Shown piece after piece: positions 12,011-21,918 of a DNA stretch of 64,000 bases. The position numbers were made by a program, and so were the translations under genes. Numbering within the stretch: the stretch's first letter is position 1; each line of letters starts with the position of its first letter. The notes beneath the pieces were generated by a model. That model was not told the origin of the DNA, did not search any database, and was given only the letters and a program-made list of their open reading frames with translations. The stretch comes from Sipunculus nudus (taxonomy: Eukaryota; Annelida; Sipuncula; Golfingiida; Sipunculidae): the NCBI GenBank assembly GCA_026874595.1, contig CM049310.1:2666001-2730000 (forward strand), read 5' to 3'.

Positions 12011-12025
12011 TGGCACCGCTCGCCA
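12011..12025 (-). other. Candidate tRNA primer-binding site
   Basis: On the sense strand the LTR ends in ...TTTACA, then A, then TGGCGAGCGGTGCCA. TGG at this position is the hallmark of a PBS (complement of tRNA CCA). It overlaps the gag start codon. I cannot name the primer tRNA. Confidence 0.55.
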
Positions 12026-12026
12026 T

Positions 12027-13132
12027 TGTAAAGGATGTCAGGATTCGGGCCAGTCAATTGCAGAGAGAAGAAAAACACTGTTGTAAATTTCACCCGTTGA
12101 ATTTATTCCGGTAATCCAAGAATGTACAGCGATGTGACCTTGCGGAAGCGTCGTGATGATTGCTAACAGTAAGCTAACTTTACAGCGGGTTAATTTCTCT
12201 GGGTACGAACTGAAAAGATCGAGAGAGCTTCCCCGCATGCACGTCGGAAGATCTCTCTTTTAGGCGATCGCAGTTCAGTAGCCCAAAATCTGCCTGTTCC
12301 TACTCTCTACCCCTTTTTACCCATTTTCGCTGGTGTCATTCATTATCTAACTCCACCCATCCTGACTGATTTGAGTTCCTATTGGCCGTAACTACAGGCC
12401 ACTAACAGCTACCCTATTACCTGGCTACCCCCCGCCTTGACATTGAGGGCCGGCACAGGATTAATTAGTCTGAGCCGGCATTGACACCACTATCTAAATC
12501 AGCCAGGGGTATCGTACTATCGTCGGCTTACCGGGGGGGGGGGGGTGCTCTTGGCGCGTAGCGCAGGTGTGTAAACACTGCCATGTCAGCCCAGCTGATT
12601 GTCGGCCGTGGATGGATTCGCACCTGGCTATCGTATCTGTGTTACCTAACTGGCCGTGGCATAACCCCCGGTGCTGTGTTGAGACCTAGCTAGGGGTATC
12701 TATCGGGATCTGCTACCACAGCTCCCTAGCGCTCTAGCGTATCTAATTAATCCGGCTCGTGACCGGCGGGGCCGCCCGGCCTATGATAGTGCGCTCCTTG
12801 ATGACTAATCCCCCCCCCCCCCCCAGCACCCGTACTGTGGGAAAAATAAACTTCTGGTATTCCCCGGCTGCTACTTATTATGTATGGTTACATGCATGAT
12901 TGTCAAAAATAATATTATTACCTGAATTTTCCCATTCAGTCCTGTTCTATAATGACACTACTCCTATTTGTCTGACGCTCCCGCTCTATGGTCATTAATA
13001 TTCACAATTTTATGCACATGGAATTGAAATTGAATAGTATAATAATAATGATAAAATAATAGTTATAGTAATCATGGAATTTTATATTGCGCAGGTAGCA
13101 CTTGCTTGCTTATTGTATGTATGAACTTTACA
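12027..13132 (-). repeat. Gypsy 5' LTR
   Basis: Upstream LTR of the element in its own orientation; it matches 5768-6873. It should hold the promoter and polyadenylation signals. The right boundary is fixed by the terminal CA/TG and the flanking ATCT at 13133-13136. Confidence 0.95.
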
Positions 13133-13559
13133 ATCTGTTAGTCTTAGTGATTGGTTCAATATATTGGACTGAAATTTTGCATGTCCATAGATCTTAGATA
13201 CCTCCATCTCGTACTCAAGACTGTTGGTGCTATCTGTAATTGTTTTCGCATGGCGTCCATCCATACGTTTGCTTTAGAATAAAATTGCTCATATTTCAGA
13301 ATTGGTTTAATGTAATGGTTGAAATTCGGCATTTCCATCCATCTTGGAGAGTTTTCTCGTAGACCTCATAGGTGGCGCCACCTACCTTCCCGTTTTCGTA
13401 GAATACATTGATGCCTTTATCTCAGGAGTGGTTAGCTGTATTGGCCTGAAATTTTGCATGTTCATAGATTTTGGATATCTCCAAGACTGGTGGCGCCATC
13501 TGTAAACGTTTTTGCGTGGTGTCCATCCGTGCGTTTGCTTTGTGAAATATACTCATATC
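13133..13559. repeat. Host tandem-type repeat, right of the Gypsy insertion
   Basis: About 1.5 units of a degenerate repeat of about 280 bp: GAAATTTTGCATG phrases at about 13171 and 13452, GTCCATCC...CGTTTGCTTT at about 13255 and 13522, the palindrome GGTGGCGCCACC at 13371-13382, and a near copy at about 13490. It ends in CATATC, the target duplication of the next element. Confidence 0.7.
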
Positions 13560-13815
13560 TACGGTGGCTCGTGTAGGACATGCACAAAATTATTTTTATC
13601 TCGTTCCCACGAGATAGTATCTCGTTCCCACGCGTTAGTATCTCGTGGCCACGCGATAATTATCTCGTTCCCACGCGTTAGTATCTCGTTCCCAAGCGTT
13701 AGTATCTCGTGGCCACGCGATAATTATCTCGTTCCCACGCGTTAGTATCTCGTGGCCACGCGATAATTATCTCGTTCCCACGCGATACTAATTATCGCGT
13801 GGGAACGAGATAAAT
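13560..13815 (+). repeat. Left arm: array of TCTCGTTCCCACGCG / TCGTGGCCACGCGA units
   Basis: After about 40 bp of unique end sequence, units such as ATCTCGTTCCCACGCGTTAG and ATCTCGTGGCCACGCGATAA alternate about ten times. Many units are perfect or near-perfect palindromes around TGGCCA, and neighbouring units pair with each other, so the arm can fold on itself as well as with the right arm. Confidence 0.85.
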
Positions 13816-14124
13816 GTAGATAAATAATTCAGTAAGACCTTCATCTTAAATCCTTGAGGCATGCTTCTATACACTGGATGAAGACTATGGTCAATTATTT
13901 GCATGAATTGAGAGCGGACTTAATATGCTGAGACCTGAAATGATACAACGGGCACTCGTACAACACTCGTGTTGCCATGTTTGTCTGGAGAATGTGTGAG
14001 CGGGGAAGGGGGGGGGGGGGGGCTAGTTCGGGTAAAATATTTTTCATAATAAATGTTCACAATATAAATTACCATTGGCGGCGAAACCCAATTTTCATTG
14101 GGGGCTAATAGTATACCCAAATAG

Positions 14125-14169
<45 letters not shown>

Positions 14170-14246
14170 GACTAGTATATGTTATATATATATATATACT
14201 ATATATACATATATATATATAAATAATAATATATATAATATATATG

Positions 14247-14283
<37 letters not shown>

Positions 14284-14565
14284 GGGCCGAAGCCTGACAC
14301 AAATGGCAGGGGGGGGGGGTTGATGGGGTAATCCCCGACAGGGGGGTGGGGTGGTTGAGTTTTGAAAAACTGTATGGGTACTACTGCATTCTGGTGCATT
14401 TTATTGGTCAATGCTTATTAAGTAAAACAGTACCTCCTTGTAGGGAGATTATTTGTTATTTGTCTGGCAATGGATTCATTTTCACACAGAATATCAACTT
14501 TTTTCACTGCAAATCCCGGAGTCTGCGGCCCTGTATATATGGTACTCCAAGTACTGAGCAGAAGA

Positions 14566-14614
<49 letters not shown>

Positions 14615-14617
<3 letters not shown>

Positions 14618-15839
14618 TGGAACCCCGCCTTGCGACCACCCCACAATTGCGACCACCCCACAATTACGACCACTTTGCTTGGTCCCGAATTTTTTTTAGT
14701 TTATTTATGTTTAAAAATGACTCAAAATTACGACCACCCCTAAATTCAGAATTACGACCAGATATCCTGGCCCCAGCGCTAATGCGACCCCGCTAATGCG
14801 ACCACCAGCGTGAAGTACTGAAACAACTTTTGTCAGGAGTCAATGGCTGCGCCTGATCACAGGCGCCTTAACGAAAGATCAAAGAGGGTAACAAGGGTTC
14901 CCAACCATAGTGTAACCCTTCCTGACTAGGTGTCCCCGCTGAGACTCGTTGAGGCGTAAGTTGTAGATCAAAGAGGGTAACTATCGGCTGATTACTTAAT
15001 GAGCCGGTCTGCCTGGCTAACTGCCCTGGGGTCTTGGGCTAGCGATGCTAATTGCCCCTTAGTGATCACCTGTATTACAGCTACCAAAAGTGCGGGGGTG
15101 AGAGCTTAATATTTTTACTCATCACATAATGTTCGATCCTCATTGGTCAAATTAATGATCTAGTTAATCCTAAATGTGCTCATACCTTACTCACACTGAG
15201 TATTGAGCAGTCAGTCAAATGTATAAATACAAAGCTATGGGGGCAAATCCGTTGTCTTGCCTTATCAGAATAGCTGTCAGTTTATTTCTCTACTGGTTCA
15301 GTTTGCGTTTAAATTGCTTGCTGTTGTGCGACCAGGCCTCGGAAAGAGTGCTTCTTGAAGGAGAAAGTGGTGATAATCAAGGCGGAAACACCAGGATGCA
15401 GTCAGCGCCAACTGGCTAAGCAGTTAAAACTCAAGTGCACGCAATATATACTCAGGCGGAGGGTTAAATATATGACAGCCACGAATTATGTTCAATATTT
15501 TCAAGTAGGTTATCTTCGTATTGTCTCTAGTGTAATTATGTGTTAATCATCAGTCACTACGTATGTGTCAATGTATATATATTTTTATCATGAATAAATA
15601 TATAAAACAATTTTGTTTTCTTTTCAGCTACACAACATAAAACATTCCTAATAAGGGTTCTCCGCTTAGTAAAATATTTGGTTATAATTCACATTAAAGA
15701 TATGCAATATATACAAACTGATACATATCAAACATCGCCGTGATATATGCGACCAAGGTAAGAGTTTCACAAATACGACCACCCCTAAATTACGACCACT
15801 TTGCTCAGTCCCCAGGGTGGTCGTAATTGTGGGGTTCCA

Positions 15840-15842
<3 letters not shown>
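14615..15842. mobile_element. Tigger/pogo-like DNA transposon, degenerate, nested
   Basis: Terminal inverted repeats start CAGTGGAACCCC at 14615 and end with the complement at 15842; TA flanks lie on both sides. Sub-terminal GCGACCACCCCACAATT-type direct repeats follow inside both ends, as is usual for this group. The element sits in a (TA)n microsatellite at both sides (14569-14614 and 15843-15876). At 1.23 kb it is too short for a full transposase; a small HTH fragment remains. Confidence 0.82.
15355..15470 (+). pseudogene. Transposase N-terminal HTH fragment (CENP-B/pogo type)
   Basis: The frame encodes EKVVIIKAETPGCSQRQLA followed by KQLKLKCTQ. This matches the first helix-turn-helix of CENP-B/Tigger/pogo transposases, which binds the terminal repeats. 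The DDE domain and the second HTH are missing, so this is a remnant. The surrounding Tigger-type ends support the call. Confidence 0.6.
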
Positions 15843-15880
<38 letters not shown>

Positions 15881-16423
15881 AGGGTGCAAATAAAAAAAAA
15901 AATTATGGGGGGGTGGGGGCTCGGCTCCCGCGCCCCCCCCCCCCCCACCCAAGGTTTCGCCGCCTATGAATACATAACTGAAGTTTTATTGTAGAAAGAA
16001 AAATGTGAGGGGGAAGAATGAGCAAATTTCTCGTAAAAAGGTCTCCTTAACCCCTCCTCCCCAGTCATCCGAAATTAAATAACCCCAACCCTAGTCCAAA
16101 AAATAAGATTTTCTGGGAAGGTAAAATACAAACAAGTGTTTCAGTTTAATTCATGTTTGGTACACAAGGGTTTATATCACCCTTACCCTGAAACAAACTC
16201 AATAGTTTTCCATGAACAAATAAAAATGGGCTAGTTGAACCAACGCAATGAAATGGTTAACCAACGCAATGAAAACTGCTGTAATTTGCCTCAAAGCATT
16301 CGGCGCAAACACACATACAACGAAATACATACAAACAATTTAAGCTGCATCGACGCTCGGTATAAAACAGACCACAGACATTCTTGTCCAAATGAGGGCT
16401 TAAGCTATAGCATGGCATACTAA

Positions 16424-16654
16424 CGCGTGGCCACGCGATACTAACGCGTGGGAACGGAACGAGATACTATCGCGTGGGAACGAGATAATTATCGCGTGGG
16501 AACGAGATACTATCGCGTGGGAACGAGATAATTATCGCGTGGCCACGAGATACTGTCTCGTGGGAACGAGATAATTATCGCGTGGCCACGAGATACTATC
16601 TCGTGGGAACGAGATAAACAATAATTTTGTGCATGTCCTATACGAGCCACCGTA
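16424..16654 (-). repeat. Right arm of the foldback element
   Basis: Inverted counterpart of 13560-13815: about nine alternating units such as ATCGCGTGGGAACGAGATAA and ATCGCGTGGCCACGAGATAC, then the unique end that mirrors the left terminus. It contains perfect palindromes such as ATCTCGTGGCCACGAGAT-type units. Confidence 0.85.
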
Positions 16655-16827
16655 CATATCCCAGGAGTGGTTACATTTGTTACTTTTCTGGGTTATTTTC
16701 TGATAACTATTACTTATCTGACAATTTTCCAGCGTTTTTCAAACTTTATTGTCTAGCTCTTTATTATTTATTTGATATTTGGGATAAGGAGGCAAGAAGC
16801 CCCCGCTAAAGCAGTGCTGAGTAATAG

Positions 16828-16852
16828 GGCTTCCCGCCACCTGCGGGAAGCC
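16828..16852. repeat. Perfect short hairpin
   Basis: GGCTTCCCGC and GCGGGAAGCC form a perfect 10-bp stem around a 5-base loop. No T-run or gene context gives it a role, and nothing shows that it is transcribed. Confidence 0.7.
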
Positions 16853-17007
16853 TTGTCGATGAGGACCACCGCAGGACTACACAGACCGTCATCTAATACA
16901 AATGAATGTGATTATATATAATGCATGTTCATGTTTTAAACATACTGGTAAGTGATGTAGTTCTCGAGTCGACATGGACTTGGACGGACTCGAGTCTACT
17001 TTTTTGG

Positions 17008-17296
17008 GGACTCAGACTTTGAATGGAGGGTCCTGGACTCGGACTTTGACTGGAGGGTCCTGGACTCGGACTTTGACTTGAGGGTCCTGGACTCGGACTT
17101 TGACTGGAGGATCCTGGACTCGGACTTTGACTGGAGGGTCCTGGACTCAGACTTTGACTGGAGGATCCTGGACTCGGATTTTGACTGGAGGGTCCTGGAC
17201 TCGGACTTTGACTGGAGGGTCCTGGACTCAGACTTTGACTGGAGGATCGTGGACTCGGACTTTGACTGGAGGGTCCTGGACTCGGACTTGTACTCG
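17008..17296 (+). repeat. 27-bp minisatellite, about ten copies
   Basis: The unit is GGACTCGGACTTTGACTGGA plus GGGTCCT. Because 27 is divisible by three the frame stays open, giving a nine-residue repeat (LDSDFDWRV) in one frame and another in the next. There are no start context, splice sites or flanking coding sequence, so I read it as noncoding. Related GGACTCGAGTC-type sequence flanks it at about 16969-17000 and 17325. Confidence 0.88.
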
Positions 17297-17819
17297 GACT
17301 CGTAGGTAAGGACTCGAAATTAAGGCCGTGTCGAGTCCGATTGAGAAGGAAATTCTGTTACATATTATATAATTTTGTACATGGATGAACTACTTACAGA
17401 ATATTACAAAATATAAGACTTTACATTCCAAGTTTCAACTCTGCGTCAGAGGCTTAACGTAATTTAACATTCAGATAAAGGACACATAAACTAACTTTAA
17501 TTTGCATGATTATCTAAAATATCCTTTTTAACTTTCTTTTTATAAAATTATTGGTATTGGACTAGGACTTGGACTTGAGAATGATGAACGTGGATTTGGA
17601 CCAGAACCTCAAGAACTCTGACTCTGACTCGAGTAGCCTGGACTCAGATGGTGAAGACCCGACAACATCACTGATACTGATTGTATGTCATATAATTACG
17701 TAAGTATGTATTATTCTTTTCTTTTTAATTTAAGACTTAATGTTAACTGTTTATATTTAAAAATGATATTTATTACATTTGTGATTCTCCATTTCACTTA
17801 TTACATTTAAAAGTAGGAA

Positions 17820-18085
17820 GTGTCTAGGCAGCCGAAACTCTCGGCCGTGGTGCATCAGAGTCCGAGGAAAGAAAATGTCGGCTGTGGAGCATCAGACTCT
17901 CAGAAAAGACACTGTCATCTGTGTAGTATTAGAATCCCAGGAAAGACACTGACCGCTGTGGAGCATGAGAGTACAAGGAAAGAAAATGTCGGCTGTGGGG
18001 CATGAGAGTCCGAGGAAAGACACTGTCGGCTGTGGAGCATTAGAGTCCCAGAAAAGACACTGTCGGCTGTGGAGCATCAGAGTAT
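17820..18085 (+). repeat. 37-bp minisatellite, about seven degenerate copies
   Basis: The unit is close to GTCGGCTGTGGAGCATCAGA followed by GTCCCAGAAAAGACACT. The array ends directly where the LINE endonuclease frame begins (18089). An inverted single copy lies at about 24490-24545. Confidence 0.82.
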
Positions 18086-18088
18086 CGA

Positions 18089-18313
18089 ATTTTGACTCTG
18101 AATGTTTGTGGTTTAATGAGTAAACTCCGACAGGTGGAATTTGAAGAATATACAGAGAAGTTTGATGTCATATATTTCAGTGAAACTCGATTTAATGAGT
18201 TAGATATGGTCAAAATCGAAGGTTTTGATATATTTAACTTAAACAGGAAATGTGCACACGCCCGTTCTGGTGTAATAGCTGCTTCAATCGGGAAAAAATA
18301 TCCCCATGTTTAA
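18089..18313 (+). pseudogene. Second LINE: endonuclease N-terminal fragment
   Basis: The frame reads LTLNVCGLMSKL, then FDVIYFSETRFNELD, IEGFDIFNLNR, and ARSGVIAA. These match the start of AP endonucleases of the CR1/Jockey supergroup (LNVxGLxSK with catalytic Asn; SET with catalytic Glu; a Gly/Val-rich strand). It stops at 18311-18313 and the rest of the domain is not present here. It is probably the 5' part of the element whose RT remnant lies at 21919-24135, on the same strand. Confidence 0.72.
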
Positions 18314-18344
18314 AGGTAAATATGAAAATGTGTTATTATTCCAG

Positions 18345-18800
18345 CGGTTAAGCTACCATATTAAGAGGAATTGTGCAAAAAATAAAGCATGAAAGTTGGC
18401 AAAAGATATAGGGCCAAGCTAAAAAAAATTATCTTGGCCAAAATCCAAGATTGCGGCCTAGATGGCCACCAGCTTAGAAAATGTCAATAACTTGAGTTAT
18501 AATGTCCCGAAAAAGCATTTCAAGTACTCCAATACTATGTTTGAGTTTTTGCGGTTCCAAACCTCTTTAGGTACTTATTATTTTTTTTTTTTTTATCATG
18601 AATTTGGTAATACTCCAATAAGTCAATCGGTTAAGCTGAATCTTGAGAGGAATTTTGCAAAAGATGAAAGAAGACTGAAACTTGGTATAATAACAGTCCA
18701 GACTATACCCTAGATGTTCAGATAAGGGGCCGAGCGGAATTCATCGTGTCTTGGTATACAAATCCAAGATGGCGTCCATTGGGGCCGCTAAAATATAAAA
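18345..18800 (+). repeat. Two diverged direct copies of a dispersed repeat
   Basis: GGTTAAGCT...GAGGAATT.TGCAAAA phrases at about 18348 and 18630 are each followed by GGCC.AG(C) and CCAAGAT.GCG.CC phrases (about 18445 and 18762). Spacing is about 280-310 bp. Family unknown. Confidence 0.55.
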
Positions 18801-19011
18801 TACCAACACATCCGGTTATATTTGTCCTAGAATGCATTGCGAGTGCACTGTTTCTATATTATTGGGGTCACTAAATTATTTATAAAGGTTTCAGGTCTGC
18901 AAATTGAATCTGTGAATGAGGGCTGATTTTGTTGGTATTGATATTGTGCTTAACTTGTCCTTTTTTCCCATCATATCGAATAGTAAAACGTATTTGTTGA
19001 TTATCCTGCTG

Positions 19012-19069
<58 letters not shown>

Positions 19070-21918
19070 TTTTAAGTATTTGAACACTATGTCTCTTTCG
19101 ATGTAATGAATATGACAGTCGATTTGTAAAACACTCGGCTCTCTCCAATGGCGATCAAGTTTTTACCCCCGATTTTGCTCTGAGAGCGGGTTGTAGTGGT
19201 CCGGGCAGGGTCGGTAGTTTCTTCGTGTCCTCTAATTCCATCCACCCCTACGCCATCCGGGCCATTGAAAGTGCCTTGTAAAAGTAATTATAACCAGTTG
19301 TATAATCCATGTAAAAGAAATTTGATTGTATAAAAGTTAATTGTTTTTTGTTTTTTTTTTTTTTTTTGCCTTGAGGTGATGGTGCAGTTTTCAGACTCTT
19401 TGCTTGCATGAAGACAGAAGTAGTACATATTTAGAGGCTCGCAACTTTATGCTGTATGCTACTCTTTCTTTTAAAAAGATAGATTTAGGCCTGTTGGTAT
19501 AATTTTCTATTGAATGAGAATGAGGTTATCTATATTATATAGTTGCTATGTTATTTGAATAAAGCCATAACATATCGTTAAGACATTAGAGCAAATCTCT
19601 TGGTTTGTGGCGAAATTTCACCGTTCTCATCCCGTATATGCTGTCTTTGTACTATGGTGATGGAGCATGACAGCATATGGAGACTTGTACTCACTTGTAT
19701 GCCGTTTGTCGACTTCTTTGGTAATGGAGTTGATGATCCTTACCAATAAACTAACATTGACTTTGCCTTTCCCCCGTTGTTGTCCTAAACTACTTCGTTT
19801 GCTTGCAAAATGCACACTTTTTTTATAAATGTAGTAATTATTAGAAATAAGAAATATTTGCTTCATTTATTGAAATAATTTATCATCATGTGCACAGGAT
19901 ATTAAATTGTAGATCGCACTGAGAACTTGCATAGAAGATGGAAAGGACTGATAGTTAGTAAGCTGGACTTTGTGTGTGTTTACCAGAAGAAAACCCTCTT
20001 GTGCTGTCAATTTTAAAGGAAAATATTCAGGCATAGGTTATGAGAAATTGCTGGCAATATTACAAAAATTGATTTTATAAACTGTTCTGTTGAGTGATAA
20101 TATTCAGAAATAGTCTTCTCTCATTAATGTATGTTCACTTGATGTAGGGAATGGTTTGAAATACAAGTTTCCCAAGTATTCTTAATTAATTAGGGCATAA
20201 AACCGACATAAAGGGAAAGTGTAACTGTTCAATGGTTGCGAGACCACAGAACGGAAAGCACAAATTACCAATCAACTGAATGAAAACTCAAACCAAACTT
20301 TGTACTGAACTTAATTTAAGGAAATCAGTATGATGAAGATAAAATGCATGTTTGGAACCTTAGGGTGCATTATACTTTTCAACCTTATTTTATGAATAAG
20401 AATTCTATCATGCGCCTCACTCCTCCGTTCTCTTAGCATCCGTCCATGAAAGATCAGCTTGAACACTGGCATTACCCGCTCATACATGTGGTAAATATTT
20501 CTAACAATACATGCATGTACTACATGAACCTACAAATGTGTATAACGTTAGCATATCAAAGTATTTTGTTGACATCAACACATAATGCAAAGTGAATGGC
20601 AACTCGTTGGGAAGGAACAAGTTTTTTTATCACAAAAATAGAATCACAGCAAAACGCCATGATATTCAATGACAGGTGTGTTTGTTCATTCAAACGAGCA
20701 AACAGTCTGAAGTTTGGATCGTCACCATTTTACAAAATAGGTAATCTGCAAAAGCTATCTACATGAGTATTCATTGTTTCTTGTACTCATCACCATAGTA
20801 CCAAGGCAGCATATAGCAATACGTTGCGCACTCTAAATGTGTGTCGAATCTGTTTTCATGCCAGCATACAGCCTGAAAGCCATCACCTCGTGGCGAAAGG
20901 AGCTAAGAATCTATACAGCTGTACGCACGGTATCTATATAACTCTACGCTATGCTCAACTATTCGCTCCACTAACCGCTGCAAGAAACCGCGGTTTGGCC
21001 ACCAGGCGGTGCTGTTTGTGGAATTCTAATATTTAACCAATCACTTTGCAGCTTTCACAAGCACAATCGGATGTTCTTCGAGGTGCCTGTAGATTTTCAC
21101 CGTGGTCAAATTTTTCCACACCCCCTCCCACCCCCGTTGGCATACACACGATGAATTAATCACCTTTTAAGACAGTCTCTATATACTTACTTGCTGATGC
21201 GGCCTGAGGTCAGTTATCCCCACTGTTTGCATATTTCCTCTCTTGCAGTGCCGCACGAGCACGAGTTTGTTTACACGCTGAGCAAATCAGATTTCTTTTA
21301 CCAGATCTGCACGGCGCAGTCATCTTTTTTTTACACGCTGAGCCAATCAGAGATTACCTTTCTCAGTCCAAACTGACTGGGTGTTTGACAGCTTGCCAAA
21401 CCTGAAGATTCCTTCCATTTCTCACAGCGTGTAAGTGGAAGGTCCCCGGGAGGTCACGCGCGGTGTTCAGAGCGTACCATACAGCAAACAGTTGGGAGCT
21501 TCTACATAAGCCCGTATCTTGTCATGCACATATTTAGTCATAATAAATTATAACTAACAGTCTTCCCTTTGAAACAAACATGGTTCACAATTACATGTAA
21601 CTAGTCATGTAAATTAAATTTCATCACAGCTATTTGATATTTTTAATTGCACTAAAAAGGTTTACACGAATGTTAACTTGATCGTAAAATTTAATATAAT
21701 TGATGTTGATATTTGAGAATCCAAACTATTTTTCTCGTATATATAAAGCTCGCAATTTGATACAAGACAGAATAGCTACGTTTCTTTCATCCCCCACCTC
21801 TGCAAAGCAGTTAATACATTCGTTAGCATGCAAATAAAGGGATTTCAAACGGAGGAAATCATGTATGAAATATTAATATAATAAAACCTACCCCAGCAAA
21901 TGACACATCCATTTAAAA
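18801..21918. other. Long stretch with no gene seen
   Basis: It holds a (TA)n microsatellite at about 19016-19066, a T-run at about 19351-19367, and a short duplicated phrase (TTTACACGCTGAGC.AATCAGA at about 21270 and 21330). No open frame here resembles a known protein and no splice-bounded coding exon is apparent. It may contain old insertions into the second LINE. Confidence 0.5.

Larger units (their letters stand above)
10638..12026 (-). pseudogene. Gypsy gag (capsid and CCHC nucleocapsid), broken
   Basis: The first ATG (12026-12024) sits directly against the LTR end. The N-terminal part reads to an in-frame TGA at 11853-11855, in a context compatible with CpG decay. The capsid region includes WLEQIEWAKEY, VTGSLRREVERYL, LAVAWDALKKHIRQNFLPP. 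This stretch is duplicated in tandem (11207-11736), shifting the frame. The C-terminal part (11183-10638) carries the zinc knuckle CYECGKAGHVAREC and an Arg/Pro/Asn-rich tail. Such gag proteins form the particle and bind genomic RNA. Lesions: one stop, duplication, and at least two frame changes. Confidence 0.88.
5768..13132 (-). mobile_element. Ty3/Gypsy LTR retrotransposon, full length but inactive
   Basis: Two LTRs of equal length (5768-6873 and 12027-13132, 1106 bp each, both TG...CA in their own orientation) bound the element. The 4-bp target duplication ATCT lies at 5764-5767 and 13133-13136. Coding is on the minus strand: gag with CCHC knuckle, aspartic protease, reverse transcriptase, RNase H, integrase. 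The order RT-RH-IN places it in Ty3/Gypsy. Lesions: stops in gag and RT, a 265-bp duplication in gag, an Asp-to-Asn change in the RT active site, and a deletion through the integrase core. The LTRs differ by only about ten substitutions plus homopolymer length, so insertion was fairly recent. Confidence 0.95.
13560..16654. mobile_element. Foldback-type TIR element with palindrome-array arms
   Basis: The ends are inverted copies: TACGGTGGCTCGTGTAGGAC from 13560, and its near complement ending at 16654. Flanks are CATATC at 13554-13559 and 16655-16660, a 6-bp target duplication; removing the element rejoins a host repeat (…ACTCATATC / CCAGGAGTGG…). The arms (about 250 and 230 bp) consist of short palindromes. 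The core contains a G/C-rich inverted pair (14078-14091 against 15950-15965), (TA)n runs and a nested Tigger-like element, but no transposase of its own. It resembles foldback/MITE-type non-autonomous elements. The superfamily is not identifiable from these ends. Confidence 0.7.

Noticed and set aside
13082-13338. Minus-strand frames repeating similar peptides
   Set aside because: They come from the degenerate host tandem repeat beside the LTR.
16828-16852. Rho-independent terminator
   Set aside because: Good stem, but no T-run and a eukaryotic setting with no gene upstream.
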